Below are positions 33,012 to 44,154 of a stretch of 64,000 nucleotides of DNA, one piece after another (within the stretch, counting starts at the first letter, position 1; each line of letters starts with the position of its first letter). The stretch lies in assembly GCA_036768485.1 (NCBI GenBank), contig JAVLUZ010000259.1:186001-250000 (forward strand). The letters run 5' to 3'. The DNA is from Mermis nigrescens (lineage: Eukaryota > Nematoda > Enoplea > Mermithida > Mermithidae). Both the position numbers and the translations under genes were made by a program. Under the pieces are notes generated by a model. It was not told the DNA's origin, did no database searches, and saw nothing but the letters and a program-made list of their open reading frames with translations.

Positions 33012-34155
33012 GGGGCCGGTATTACTAACGCGACTTAAGTCAAAAATAGGACTTAAGTTCGAGATAAAAACTTAAGTTGCAACTTATCGGTCTTACTAAC
33101 GTCTGGAACTTAATTTTTTGAGCTGGAGCTTAAGTCTACAACTTAAGCTTCATCTTAAGTAACAGCTTAAAGTAGCACCGGTATTACGAAAAGTAAGTAA
33201 AAGCTTAAGTTACATCTTAACCTCGAAATAATTAAGACTGGGTAGGGGCAGACTTAAATCATAATTTCCGCTGTTAATTGCAAAAGATGGCTGCGCGTCT
33301 ATTGTTGTTGGCACATGAAGATCGGCGACAAAATCGATTAAGAAGGGAGATATTACTGGAGATGCGGGAGGACCACCTCCAGTTCCTGACGCCGACTTTT
33401 TTGCAGCCGCATTTTTTGTTTCGCCAAACTCTTCAAATTAGCCCACTTTTTTCTCGTTTCTTCCACACACCTTTTAGCTGATGGATATGCTGCATTTAAA
33501 TCTTTATTTATTTCTTCCCAAGCACGCGTTTTCCGTTTTTCGCAATTAGGATCTTTGTGAACTGCCTCAAGAATTGATCGCTGGGCAAGGCATAAGTCCT
33601 TTAAATATTCTACTTCTTTTGAGGTCCAATTAGCTCGCCTTTTCCTCTCAAAAATGTCCTCAGCTTCCATAATTTTAGCCAAAATATAAAACGCTGCCGT
33701 TTTGCCAAAAATTTATTCCATTTTTTCTATATTGGAAGCGCATGACGATATTTACAGTACCCCCGGATCTTGTTTTTGCAATTTTTTATCGTACTCGCAC
33801 ACATAAGCCAATTTACCTCACAATATGTGGTGTAATTAATTTAGCCGAAAATGGTCGCGGTACGTGAGTTTTATGTGTAATGGATACGTAAATTTGCCTC
33901 AAAACGTGTCTTACAATATGTAGGTACCTAATTAATCAAGAAATTGAGCCCGCACCTTGTGGCTTTAAAGCCGAACCTATGGCGCTCGAACGCAGTGAAA
34001 GTTGAGAAATAGGTTAAGCTCCAACTTAAAGGTCCATCTTAGTTAAGTAAGAGCTTAATTTATTAGTAATACCGACTTAAGCTACAACTTAACCAAGCTG
34101 CAGCTTAGCGATTTAAGTCATAACTTAAGTAAAAGCGATAGTAATACCGGGCCCA
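33012..34155. mobile_element. PIF/Harbinger-like element with SANT/Myb gene
   Basis: Ends GGGGCCGGTATTACTAACGC and GCGATAGTAATACCGGGCCC are imperfect inverted repeats. About 230 bp at each end is crowded with AACTTAAG and its complement, so the arms can fold on themselves many times. The interior carries a SANT/Myb-like ORF but no DDE transposase, as in Harbinger derivatives that keep only the DNA-binding gene. It abuts the 3' end of the LINE ORF1 relic. Confidence 0.7.
33353..33682 (-). CDS. SANT/Myb-like DNA-binding protein of a Harbinger-type element
   Basis: The 109-codon frame begins MAKIMEAEDIFERKRRANWT and carries three tryptophans spaced as in Myb/SANT/MADF-like domains: NWTSKEVEYL, then 'KTRAWEEINKDLNA', then 'ETRKKWANLKSLAKQKM'. 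Such proteins bind the transposon ends and help recruit the Harbinger DDE nuclease. The frame has no stops or shifts over the whole domain, which is unusual among the coding relics here. The C-terminus is short, so it may be truncated or continue through an intron. Confidence 0.75.
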   Translation of the reverse strand: MAKIMEAEDIFERKRRANWTSKEVEYLKDLCLAQRSILEAVHKDPNCEKRKTRAWEEINKDLNAAYPSAKRCVEETRKKWANLKSLAKQKMRLQKSRRQELEVVLPHLQ

Positions 34156-34161
34156 GACCTT

Positions 34162-35650
34162 TTAAACGCGTAACATTAAGAAGGGGCGCGACTGCCTAGA
34201 TTTTTCGCGAAGCGCCAGGCTTTTTGAATTGACAGACGGATTAGAACATAACTGCTGAGAGTTCTGACGCTTTTTTATACAATCAGCTTGAAAATCGTTG
34301 AAGAGGCCAGACTCGCCATTAGAAATTCGTTCACGAAGCTCACCAACCAACTCACGTTGACGTTGACATTGGAGGTAGGATAAATCTGGGCGTGCCAGGT
34401 GAGTGTAAGGACCGGAATTCCTATTTTTCAGCGAAGTGTTTACGAAACGCATGAAAGACCTTTTTGATTGACTGTTGGACATGCAAACTTTCGGAAAACG
34501 GGGCTTATTAGGGTTGAATGGTCCGTCACGAAAGCAGCGTACATTGTCATTGGACTTTAGTTGCGAATCGGTATTATGGTTGTCAACGAGCGATTTCAGG
34601 GTATCAAGGTCATCCTGAGAATCAGCAAGGCCAAATAAAACAGCATTAGACTTTTTAGATTCCTTTTCCAGAGCGTCCTGAATTAGGAGTTGGACATTTG
34701 GTAGATCAGGGCCTGGTTTCCTAAAAAAATATTTGTTGATATCAGTAATATTTATTAGGAATTCCTGTTTCACAAAAAATCATGATATTAGTAACAAATA
34801 TCAGTAATAATATTTGTAATAGAAAAAACCGGTTTTCTAAAATATTAGTTGGCCGTCACATAAAATATTACCAAATTACTATATAAATATTACTGAAATC
34901 ACCAATATTATCACCACATTAGTAGCCGATTTATTACCGTCTGTTTCATAATTATATTAGTGGCACTAATACTAATAAAATCTCATCCAATATTCGCCTC
35001 ATTTTTCATTAGTCTTTATTCAGCAATAATTGAGGGTATTAGTGGTTAGTTTATCTTAAGTTCACTCCCTACGTATGTGAAATTCAATTTCTTAGTTAGT
35101 ACAATCAGTCAACGATACTTCTGCGAAATTTCAGATAATTTTGACTACTTTTCATAAAATTACAGGATTTCCACTGAAGCATACATTTTTGTAAGACCAT
35201 TCGATGTTATGCAAGAGTAACATATATGCATACTTTTCATTTTTAGAACTTGTATAAAATGGATTAGTAATAATATCAGTAATATTTATTACACAAAACA
35301 AAAATCAACAATACGCAGGTACTAATAAGATTAGTGATAATATTGGTAATATTTATTAGTGACTTGTGAAACAGAAAATAATGGAGTAAGATTTATTACT
35401 AATTACTAATAGTATTACTAGTACTAATAATATTAGTAAGATAATGTAACAGAAAGTAATGAGACTAATATTTATTAGGATATCAGTGGTAATATTATTA
35501 GTAATAAATATTAGTCTTTTATGAAACCGGGCCCAGGAGCGGCTTTAACAGGAGTGAGCTTAGAAATCGCGTCGGATAGTTCAGACACTTTCTCGTTAAC
35601 GGAGGTTTCAAAGGAATGAAGATGGTTTTTCTAATGAGACAATCTTGTTT
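34162..35650 (-). pseudogene. LINE ORF1 relic split by a MITE
   Basis: On the minus strand, about 35650-35535 encodes a coiled-coil-like stretch ('NEKVSELSDAISKL'). The MITE at 34711-35534 interrupts it. The remainder (34707-34162) continues with 'NAVLFGLADSQDD', 'RCFRDGPFNPNKPRFPKV' and 'YTHLARPDLSYLQCQRQREL', the RRM-like and C-terminal blocks of ORF1 proteins from jockey/CR1-type LINEs, which bind element RNA. Removing the MITE joins GCTCCT to GATCTA in frame. ORF2 is absent; a Harbinger-like element lies where it would begin. Confidence 0.75.
34711..35534 (-). mobile_element. 824-bp Harbinger-type MITE, copy A
   Basis: Ends GCCTGGTTTCC and ATGAAACCGGGCCC are inverted, with AGG directly flanking both ends as a possible 3-bp TSD. 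The body is built from TATTA/TAATA words (such as 'ttactaatattattagtac') and is strongly self-complementary. It interrupts the LINE ORF1 relic. Confidence 0.8.
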
Positions 35651-35659
35651 TCAATAGCA

Positions 35660-36016
35660 AAAATACGTATACCAGTAGGCAGGCAGGTCGGACAGAAGAA
35701 TAATTGGTCCAACGATGCTAGGAGATCGTACGCAATGAATCGGCACAAAACGTTGGAAAATTTTGACGTTTTTTGCCTTTTTAAACTCAATTTTCTGAAC
35801 AATTATTGCACCGCAAAAATCAACAAAATTTTTGAAAAATTTAAGGGAGGCACGTGCCCCCTGTGGCCCCCTGGCTACGCCTATGTTATTGAGCGACCCC
35901 AATTTCCGTACCTACGTACATACATGCATGCTTAAGATTCTGTTTTATCATCAACGTTTTGTTCGGTAGCTAAAGATGCATCGACATTCGTTGTGAAACC
36001 AGCCGCGAGACATCAG
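35660..36016. other. spacer between the two Harbinger-type MITEs
   Basis: Includes 35700-35935, which has a CCCCCTGTGGCCCCCTGGCT segment resembling other MITE ends, and 35940-36016, which on the minus strand could be further ORF1 sequence. Neither assignment is firm. Confidence 0.35.
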
Positions 36017-36842
36017 TGCCGGTTTCATAGAAGACTAATATTTATTACTAATAAAATTACCACTAATATCCTAATAGACATTAGTCCCATTACTTTTTGT
36101 TGCATAATCTTACTAATATTATTAGTACTAGTAATACTATTAGTAATTAGTAATAAATATTACTCCATTATTTTCTGTTTCACAAGTAACTAATAAATAT
36201 TACTAATATCATAACTAATTTTATTAGTACCTGCGTATTGTTGATTGTTGTTTGTGTAATAAATATTACAAATATCATTACTAATCCATTTTATACAAAT
36301 TGTAAAAATGAAAAGTATGCATATATGTATATTACTTATGCATAACATCGAATGGTCTTAAAAACATGAATGCTTCAGGGAAAATCCTGTGATTCTATGA
36401 AAAGTTGTCAAAATTATCTGAAATTTCGCAGAAGTATCGTTGACTGATTGTACTAACTAAGAAATTAAATTTCACATACATAGGGAGTTAACTTAAAATA
36501 GAGTAAGCACTAATACCCTCAATTATTGGTGAATGAAGAGTAATGAAAATGAGGCGAATATTGGATGAGATTTTATTAGTATTAGTGCCACTAATATATG
36601 TTTATGAAACAGATGGTAATAAATCGGCTACTAATGTGGTAATAATATTGGTGATTTTAGTAATATTTATTAGTAATTTGGTAACATTTTATGTAACGCC
36701 CGACTAATATTTTACACAACCGGTTTTTTCTATTACAAATATTATTACTGATATTTATTACTAATATCATGAATTTTTGTGAAACAGGAATTCATAATAA
36801 ATATTACTAATTTCAACTAGTATTTTTAATGAAACCGGGCCC
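36017..36842 (+). mobile_element. Harbinger-type MITE, copy B (inverted to A)
   Basis: Starts TGCCGGTTTCATAGAAGAC and ends AATGAAACCGGGCCC. It aligns along its whole length with copy A in inverted orientation, giving a 2.1-kb palindrome with a 480-bp spacer. Confidence 0.8.
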
Positions 36843-37007
36843 AGGCCTCAGTTAAAAATTAAAGACGGCTGACGCCGCCTAATAATAAAAAATGATGCGT
36901 AAATACGTTTAAGCAGAGAGTAAGCAAATTATTTTGTTAAAAAAAGATAAATGGAAATTAACATAAAATGAATAACGAGGAAAGCTGCTGCATGCCATGA
37001 TTGAAAC

Positions 37008-37161
37008 CGCACATGGGCTTGGGGGAGTTTGGGGGTTTTGTAACCCCGAGAAGTTAAAATACCCCCACAGATTACTGTAGACTCCCTAATTCTATTTTAG
37101 TAACATTTTTGGCGATTTACCCTATCCTGACCACCCAGAAATTTGTTGCTGCCCATGTATG
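37008..37161 (-). mobile_element. short hAT MITE related to hAT-255
   Basis: Ends CGCACATGGGC and GCCCATGTATG; flanks ATTGAAAC and GTTGAAAC are an 8-bp TSD (7 of 8). Only 154 bp. A sister copy is at about 62266-62424. Confidence 0.78.
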
Positions 37162-37449
37162 GTTGAAACAATCTATAAAAATCAATTTAAGCTATAGATC
37201 TCCATATGTCAGAAGCTGTATATGTACACATCATAGGTACTGCAACTTTAAAACATTCAAAATTGTAGAAGATTTTAAAGTTTGGATTTAATAATCGAAG
37301 TTTCTGGAGTAGAGTCTTTAATATTTCACAGATCGGAATAATAATCAGTTTCACAGCTATTCTCCATGTCGCTGACTTTGTTTCATCACTATTAGTCTAT
37401 ATAAACGAAACCTTGAGCATGTACGGAAATCAATTTTTCGCGAACTAAC

Positions 37450-37832
37450 GAGCAGCTACAAATGTGGTTTCTAGGCAGCTTACTGTAATACAATTTTGCT
37501 CAGTAAAACTTTATACGCTTTTCAAGCGCTCTGCACAGTATCCTGATTGCTACATCACTTTAAACCGTTTTTGTTATCAATTTGCAACAACTAAGAATCG
37601 CGATCAATGCACGACGTTTTGTGAAACAGACTGTAGTCAATTCCGCGTTTGCGACTTTCTTTTTATTCCGATTTCGAATTATTTCATTTATCAAATCCCA
37701 GCGAACAAAATTGAAAAAGCGGTTGTAACCTGTAAGTTGTCAGCTCCTTTTGGTTCTATTTCCGCTGATGTTTATTTACAAAGGCGTTTACAGCTGATAC
37801 TTTTACAGCTTCTGTACCTACCTCTACAATGA
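37450..37832 (+). CDS. unrecognised cysteine-rich ORF or exon
   Basis: An open stretch of about 127 codons has eight cysteines, three of them in a tight cluster (QCTTFCETDCSQ), and ends in a Leu/Gln-rich tail. There is no ATG at its head, so if real it is an exon, perhaps from an acceptor near 37450-37475. Cysteine spacing of this kind occurs in extracellular loops such as those of DEG/ENaC channels, but the match is too weak to name. Confidence 0.25.
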
Positions 37833-37896
37833 GATAGATTTAACAAGATTTTAGGCAGTACATACATAGTAGGCAATAATACTAGTCCAAAACCAA

Positions 37897-38503
37897 AGTT
37901 GGCATAAGTGTTGTACCCGTGACCCGTACTGTCAACACTGCACTGTAAGTATATAGTACCCGTGACCCGTATTTTCTACAGTATGACCCGTACTTTCTAT
38001 CACTGCGTGACCCGTACTTTCAACACTGGAATCACCCGAATGAAAAATAGGAAATCAACAGGGTTATTTTTCGCAAATACAAGCTAACAAAGTGAGAAAT
38101 AAGACAAAACAAAACACCTGAATAGTTTGGACTTTTCCTGGATAAGCGAATAATTTTTATCGCACCCCGCACAAAAAACAGATTCATGAAATGTGCTTCT
38201 CACCGAAATATTCTATAATGCTACGCTGATCTTTAAACTGATCTTGAAGCTCAAAAATATTCATAATTCCGATCTGACTGATAAAAATGATCTGACTATA
38301 TAAATATGTTTTGCTGCAATTGTGTGTATTTTTTAATGGTCATGAGTCATATACAATTAGCAGCCAAATGTTACTTTACAGAAAGTAGTAGCAGCCAAAC
38401 GCGTATACTTATAATGCAGTGTAGAAAATAAGGGTCACGGGTACTATATACTTATAGTGCAGTGTAGAAAGTACGGGTCCCGGGTACAACACTCATGCCC
38501 AAA
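37897..38503. mobile_element. foldback MITE with tandem-repeat arms (GTACCCGTGACCC)
   Basis: The left arm (to about 38030) repeats 'gtacccgtgacccgtac-ttct-acactgcact-taagtatata' units. The right arm (about 38395-38503) carries the same units inverted, ending GTACAACACTCATGCCC. The roughly 350-bp core is unique. No transposase. Confidence 0.75.
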
Positions 38504-39360
38504 AGTTTAGGTACTACTCACCCATTTTTCTGATTTTATGCTGATCATGCGATTTTAAATAAAACGATTTTTATATGTCGCAAACTAAAATATTCAATAA
38601 TTGCGTTAAATTGATCCGTACTTATTCCATTGTTCACTTTATGCCGACATAAATTCGTATGAGTGAGCCGCAAGGCTGTACATGCGCATACATATATGAG
38701 GCGACACAGACTGCATTACTACGTCATTTGAAATTGTTACCTACCATCATAAATTAAGAAAAAGGTTACCCATGTTGCGCAAATAAGTTTTGTTACTGTA
38801 GGCATCTAAAAATTTTTTTGTATCAAGTCGCGTTCACATTTTTTTCCACATTTTGGGGTTTCGGAGTTCGATGCAATTTTTATATAGAAATTTCGCGCTC
38901 TACTAGAAATATCACGATCAGTATACGTTATTTCTGTTGAAACTCGAATTTCCTTCCCTCAGTAAAGCAGTTTAGCCAATTCTGAAGTCGCTTGACAATA
39001 AAAACTATAATTTATCAAATGGCGCGAAGAGCCAGAAAATTTGGGTATGAGTAAACGGTGCCGCTGGCGCTGGCGCTAATTAACTTTAAAGTGCAGAAAA
39101 TGCGCGGTTTACTATAACCTTCGATTTCAACAAAAATTTCAGCTGAATATATAGTTCCTTTCTACGAAAAATGAATTATTCCATACTTACGTTCTTCACG
39201 TAAAATTAAGTTTTTGTGCTGCAGGAAATATGTGGTTCTACGCCGCCTTCCTCTGTGCAACATTTAAAATGCCTTCTATCTTCAAATGAATGATAAATAA
39301 CGATAATTGAATATGATCCGTATTTTGATGTTTCAGAGAAAATCTTTGCTAGCTTTGCTT
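38504..39360. other. intergenic, one palindromic motif
   Basis: Contains a GGCGCGAAGAGCC motif copy near 39018 and otherwise unassigned sequence similar to the block at 39890-40030. Confidence 0.4.
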
Positions 39361-39369
39361 GCTTACATC

Positions 39370-39705
39370 AGCTAGGGCAATGGCCGGTGCTACTTTTTAT
39401 CTACAAGGCCAGCGCAAGCGCCACCTTTTACCCAGCTGGCGAAGGCCGGGGCAAGGCCAGCGCGAGCGCCACCTTTTACCCAGTTGTCAATGGCCAGGGC
39501 CAAGGCCAGCGCCAGCGCCACCTTTACCCAGTCGGCGAGGGCCAAGGCCAGCGCCATCTTTTGCCCACTTGGCAATGGCCAAGGCCAGCCAACTGGCATT
39601 GCCGGCGCCACTTTTTACCCATTTGCGTCAGGGCCATCGCCAGCACCAGCGCCATCGCCAGCGCCATCGCCAGCGCCACCTATTACCACCGTTTTTTCCC
39701 AGCGA
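39370..39705 (+). repeat. GC-rich minisatellite (GCCAGCGCCACCTTTTACCC)
   Basis: About seven degenerate units of roughly 45-50 bp combine GGCCAAGGCCAGCGC with CACCTTTTACCCA. It is GC-rich in an AT-rich setting and open in all three plus frames and on the minus strand, so the Ala/Gly/Pro-rich frames are repeat artefacts. Confidence 0.85.
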
Positions 39706-40019
39706 TTTGGTTGACATTATAGACCGAACCCAAAATTTTTTTCCACTTTTTCCGACTTTTTTCCACGTTTTTTGGGAGGTCTAAAGACGTTAAAAATAGA
39801 GCGCCTGTGTTGAAAAATCAGTGTTTTTTAAGTAGAAAATTTTATGTACACATGCAATAGCGGTGTTTGATGCACTTTTTGTATAAAAATTTCGCGCTGT
39901 ACAAGAAATATCCAGGATCAGTACACGTTATTTATGTTGAAACTTGAATTTCCTTCCTTCAGTAAAGCATTTTAGCCAATTCTGAAGTCGTTTTTGACAA
40001 TTAAAACTATAATTTATCA

Positions 40020-40990
40020 AATGACGTGAAGCGCCAGAAAATTTTGAAATTTTAGCTCTCTAAATCATTTTTGCATTTCAAAAACTGTGCAGAAGGTAAG
40101 GATTTTCAATCGTAGTGGAGTTCTAGGACCAGATTATCGATAAAAATGCTGCAATTGGCGCCGCGCGGCTCAAACATCAATAAATAACAAGTAAGAATTA
40201 AATCAATTCGGCGCGAAGCGGCGAAAAATTTGTTGTAGTTTCACCTCTCTAAAACGCATTTTGCATTAAAAAACTAACCGAATCCGTGCAGAAGATAAGG
40301 ATTTTCAATCGTAGTAAAGTTCTAGATCAAATTGTCGATAAAAATGCTGCAGTTGATGCGGCGCGGCTCAAATATCAATAACAAAAAAGAATTAAATCAA
40401 TTCGGCGCGAAGCGCCGAAAAATTTTTGTAGTTTTACTTCTCTAAAACGCATTTTGCATTACAAAAACTAATTGAATCCGTGCAGAAGATAAGGATTTTC
40501 AATCGTAGTGTAGTTCTAGACCAGATTGTCGATAAAAATGCTGCAATTGGCGTGGCGCGGCTTGAAGATTATTAATAAGTAAGAATTAAATCAATTCGGC
40601 GTGAAGCGCCGAAAAATTTTTGAAGTTTCAACTCTCTAAAACGCATTTTTAAGATTACAAAAATTTTCCACAAATGCCAACCAAGCCCAAAAATTTTTTC
40701 CATTTCCTAAAATTTGGGTTGACAAATAGACCAAAAAGTGGAAAAAAACGGTGCCTATTACCCTCGCTCGAAAATTTTGATGTTTTAGCTCTTTTAAACG
40801 CATTTTTGCATTTCAAAAACTAACCAAATCCGCACAGAAGATAAATATTTTCAATCGTAGTGAAGTTCTAGATCAGATTGTCAATAAAAATGCTGCGATT
40901 GGCGCGGCGCGGCTTAAAGATTAATAACAAGTGAGAATTAAATCAATCCGGCGAGAAGCGCCAAAATTTTTTTAAGTTTTACCTTTCTAA
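40020..40990 (+). repeat. 184-194-bp satellite array
   Basis: Four adjoining units, each starting with a variant of 'attcggcgcgaagcgccgaaaaattt' (40024, 40208, 40402, 40596), share 'gcagaagataaggattttcaatcgtagt' and 'aaaatgctgcaattggcg'. A fifth start at 40948 follows a roughly 160-bp block ending in 'gaccaaaaagtggaaaaa', itself repeated at 41070-41100. Confidence 0.85.
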
Positions 40991-41104
40991 AACGCTTTCT
41001 TACATTACAAAAATTTTCCACAAATGCCAACCAAGCCCAAACATTTTTTCCATTTCCCAAAATTTTTGGTTGACAAATAGACCAAAAAGTGGAAAAAACG
41101 GTGC

Positions 41105-41345
41105 TTCTGAACCTTTCTATTGGTTCAGAAGTTCAGAAGTCAAAAGATTGCATTGCATTAACGCGCACACTTCTGAACCTTTATTTTAGTTCAGAAGTAG
41201 AATTCTAAAATAATTGGGTTGCACCAAAGCGTATACTTCTGAATCCATAGAATAACTTACGGAATTCTAGAGAACATAGAAAAATTCCGATTACACCGAA
41301 AATCTAGAAGTTCAGAGGTTCAGAACTTCAGAAGTCCCTAGTGTG
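41105..41345 (+). repeat. TTCAGAAGT short-palindrome cluster, left
   Basis: Dense repeats of CTTCTGAAC and GTTCAGAAG with a GGTTGCACC motif. The same words recur at 45430-45710, possibly as arms of another foldback element about 4.6 kb apart. Confidence 0.6.
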
Positions 41346-42104
41346 CAGATTTCTAGGATTTGGCGACGCGACGACCCACAGATAGCATAGCATTCAGATT
41401 TCTTTCTCACCAATTTTGTCAATTTTGAGTAAATTAGCTATGATTACTATCGATAGTGATGAGGAAGATAAGCTAACAAAGAAAAATAATTAATACGATT
41501 TAGAGGGTTATTCAAAACAGTTCAGAACTTCAGAAGTCCCTAGCATACAAATGTCTATGGGTTGACAACGACCCATAGGTAGCATTTAGCTTGTTTTTCA
41601 TTTACCGATTCCAGTAATTTTGCGTAAATTATCTATGATTACTAGCGAAAGTTATAAGGAAAAATAAGTGACACAATTTTGACGTTTATTCTAAACAATT
41701 ATTTATGACGCTTAACAAAAAGTTGCATAAATGATTAAGATTTCCATAAAATAGCTAGAAAATTTGTTCTTGCTGGACAAAGTGCTAACGGTCAAATAGT
41801 AGTGAAGTGAGGCAAAATTTGAATCGGAAAGATAAGTATGACCGTGATTCAGAAAATAATGCATGACGGCCAGACATGCACGTGGGAGGAGGAAGGGGGT
41901 CTTGACCAGTGATCGGCTGGGTAACCGGGCGCCAGTCAGGGCAGGCCCGTACCCGGGCGCGACTTAAAAGGCCCCGGTTCTAATTAGAAACAAAGTTTTA
42001 AAACTTCTAGAAGTTAATGTGTTCGAATGGTGCCATCACATAAGCAACATTGGTCTCTGAAAATGGTTTAAAATTACTAGTGCGAACCATACATGTATAG
42101 CATG
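41346..42104. other. intergenic, nothing recognised
   Basis: Two diverged copies of a roughly 200-bp unit ('cagaagtccctag...gattactatcgatagtgatgaggaa' at 41320-41500 and 41525-41680) form a tandem pair; no gene seen. Confidence 0.45.
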
Positions 42105-42420
42105 GAAATTCTGGTGGGGTCAGGTACAATAAACTTTTAAAAAGTGCCTTTTTGAGCTAAAAAACGATGAGTACGCATCAAAAACACTGTTTTTTGACGT
42201 TTCAGACAATGCTCGCTCTTTCTAGAACAAAAATGTAAAAAAATCTCAAAAAAATTTGAAAAAAATTGAGTAAGTTGAACGAAATATAGTAAAAAAATGT
42301 GCATATGTCGCACAGCACCGAAAATTTGAGATTTTTGAACCAAAAGTGAGCCAAAAACGCCTAAAAAGACATTTTTTATAACTTTTACCAACTTTTACAA
42401 ACAATCGACAATCCTGGGGG
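42105..42420 (+). repeat. dispersed repeat, relative of 32700-33005
   Basis: Shares AAGTGCCTTTTT, the 'aaaacactgttttttgacg' block, CAATGCTCGCTCTTTC and a decayed motif (TCGCACAGCACC) at the expected place. Confidence 0.65.
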
Positions 42421-42568
42421 GTCGCAGCCATTTTGTGGGGAGTCAGTTGCCATTCTGGGGAAAGGTGGGGGTCAAACCCCCAATTCCCCCAAGAGCACGT
42501 CTGGTGCGGACTATTTTAGGCCTTTCTATACACATCTGATCATCGTAATATCCTCCTCTAGCTCTATA

Positions 42569-43069
42569 CTGTGCTCGCCATGAAACATGACACACTATAA
42601 TCATCAGATTTACATATATTAGATGATGCGTGACAAGCGCCGCGTTTCGTCTATAATGTGCTATCATCTCTTTTTTAATATTATAGGATATTTATCTGTA
42701 TCATGCCATTAATCCGGCGATGCGGACAACGCATTTTAGCTATTAATAGCGCCAACAAGAGGGAAGCGCGCATGTGAATGTCGGAAGCGCGCACGTGAAT
42801 GCCGTTCTATATTGAGGCGAGTGCTCGCAGGTGAATGCCGTTCTATATTCAGGCACGTGCGCACTTCCGGCATTCACATGCGCGCTTCCTTCTTGTTAAT
42901 AGCTAAATTGCGCCATCCGCATCACCAGATTAGCGGCATGATACAGATAGATATCCTATAATAATAAAAAAGAGATTATAGCGAATTATAGACGAAACGC
43001 GGAGCTCGCGACGCATCATCTAATATAAATCTGACGATTATAGTGCGTCATTTTTCATGGCGAGCACTG
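42569..43069. mobile_element. CAGTGCTCGCC MITE, copy 1
   Basis: Long inverted arms of about 230 bp run from TGCTCGCCATGAAACATGAC to its complement, with an inner GGAAGCGCGCACGTGAATG block. The first base pair of the consensus CAGTG is altered at the left end. The family's usual TA flank is seen only on the left. Confidence 0.85.
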
Positions 43070-44154
43070 TTTATCGAGTTCATACTTACCTTTTATTTCA
43101 GCATTTCTGTGTTTTTATGCGTGATTTCACCATGCAGTACTGCAGTGCAGTCCAGCTAAGAGTCTGATATGTATTTATAAATGTAAATACTGTGTAGTAT
43201 GAACATTGATCAGTTGTTGCAGCATATGTAGCAGTTGGTGGCACCGCAAAGGTTTATAACCAAAAACTTACCATTCGGTCGCGGAATTGCAGTAGGAATC
43301 ATCTAAGATTTGAGATTTTGTTATAATTCGTTAGGATTTCTGTCACACACAATTACAAACTAAAATTATTTTAGTACATCTATTATTCAATTTTGTAGCT
43401 AGCCATATTCTATTGTTTCTTGCCCTTAAACGTATATTGCAAGTTCTGTACAGAACCAAGCTGACCACAGGCGTCAGTGGATTTATTATTTGTTAGAATA
43501 TCAAGCCGAAATTATGGGATGCATCAGGAATCAGCTGATTTACTGAGTGCTTAGTATTTATCTTGCCTTTTTATGATAATGTAACATAAAACGGCGCTTA
43601 AAAATGCGGAAGGTCCAAGCAAAGAATGCCAGAATTACAAAATTAAGCTGCTAGATCCTTTTTAATCATGCAAATGGAATAAAATAAATAACTGTTGAGA
43701 AATGAATCGGTGCAAAGCGCCCAAAATCTTTTATAATTACTTTGATGACTGTGTGACACCGAAGCTGCTTGTTTATGCCAAAAATACTGCTTATGAAAAA
43801 TGAATCTAATTATTCTTCAAGCTGAAGTTCAGGTCATGGATGGTGAAATATGGTCGGTATCTCTAGCATCGACCGATCACCTGGCGTATAGCTAATCTGA
43901 ATTTAATTTTAAAAATATATACCTAAATGGCAAATTCTTCTATGATAAAAGCTAACCTAAATTTAATTTCAGAAATATATACATAAATGACAAACTCTTA
44001 TAATAAAACATTCTTACCATTATGATAATATGTTGTTGTCATAACCTATCTTGAATCTTTAACTCGTATTCAATTTAAAATTTTGTATGTATTTTTGCCT
44101 TACTATATTTGTCTAAACTTAGTATATACATATATTGTCTATTGACGGTTATAC
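43070..44154. other. intergenic, nothing recognised
   Basis: AT-rich; one motif relative GGTGCAAAGCGCCC near 43711 and a roughly 60-bp direct duplication ('taatctgaatttaattttaaaaatatata', 43890-43990). Confidence 0.4.

Noticed and set aside
39359..39784. Ala/Gly/Pro-rich overlapping frames on both strands
   Set aside because: All are readings of the GC-rich minisatellite in different frames.
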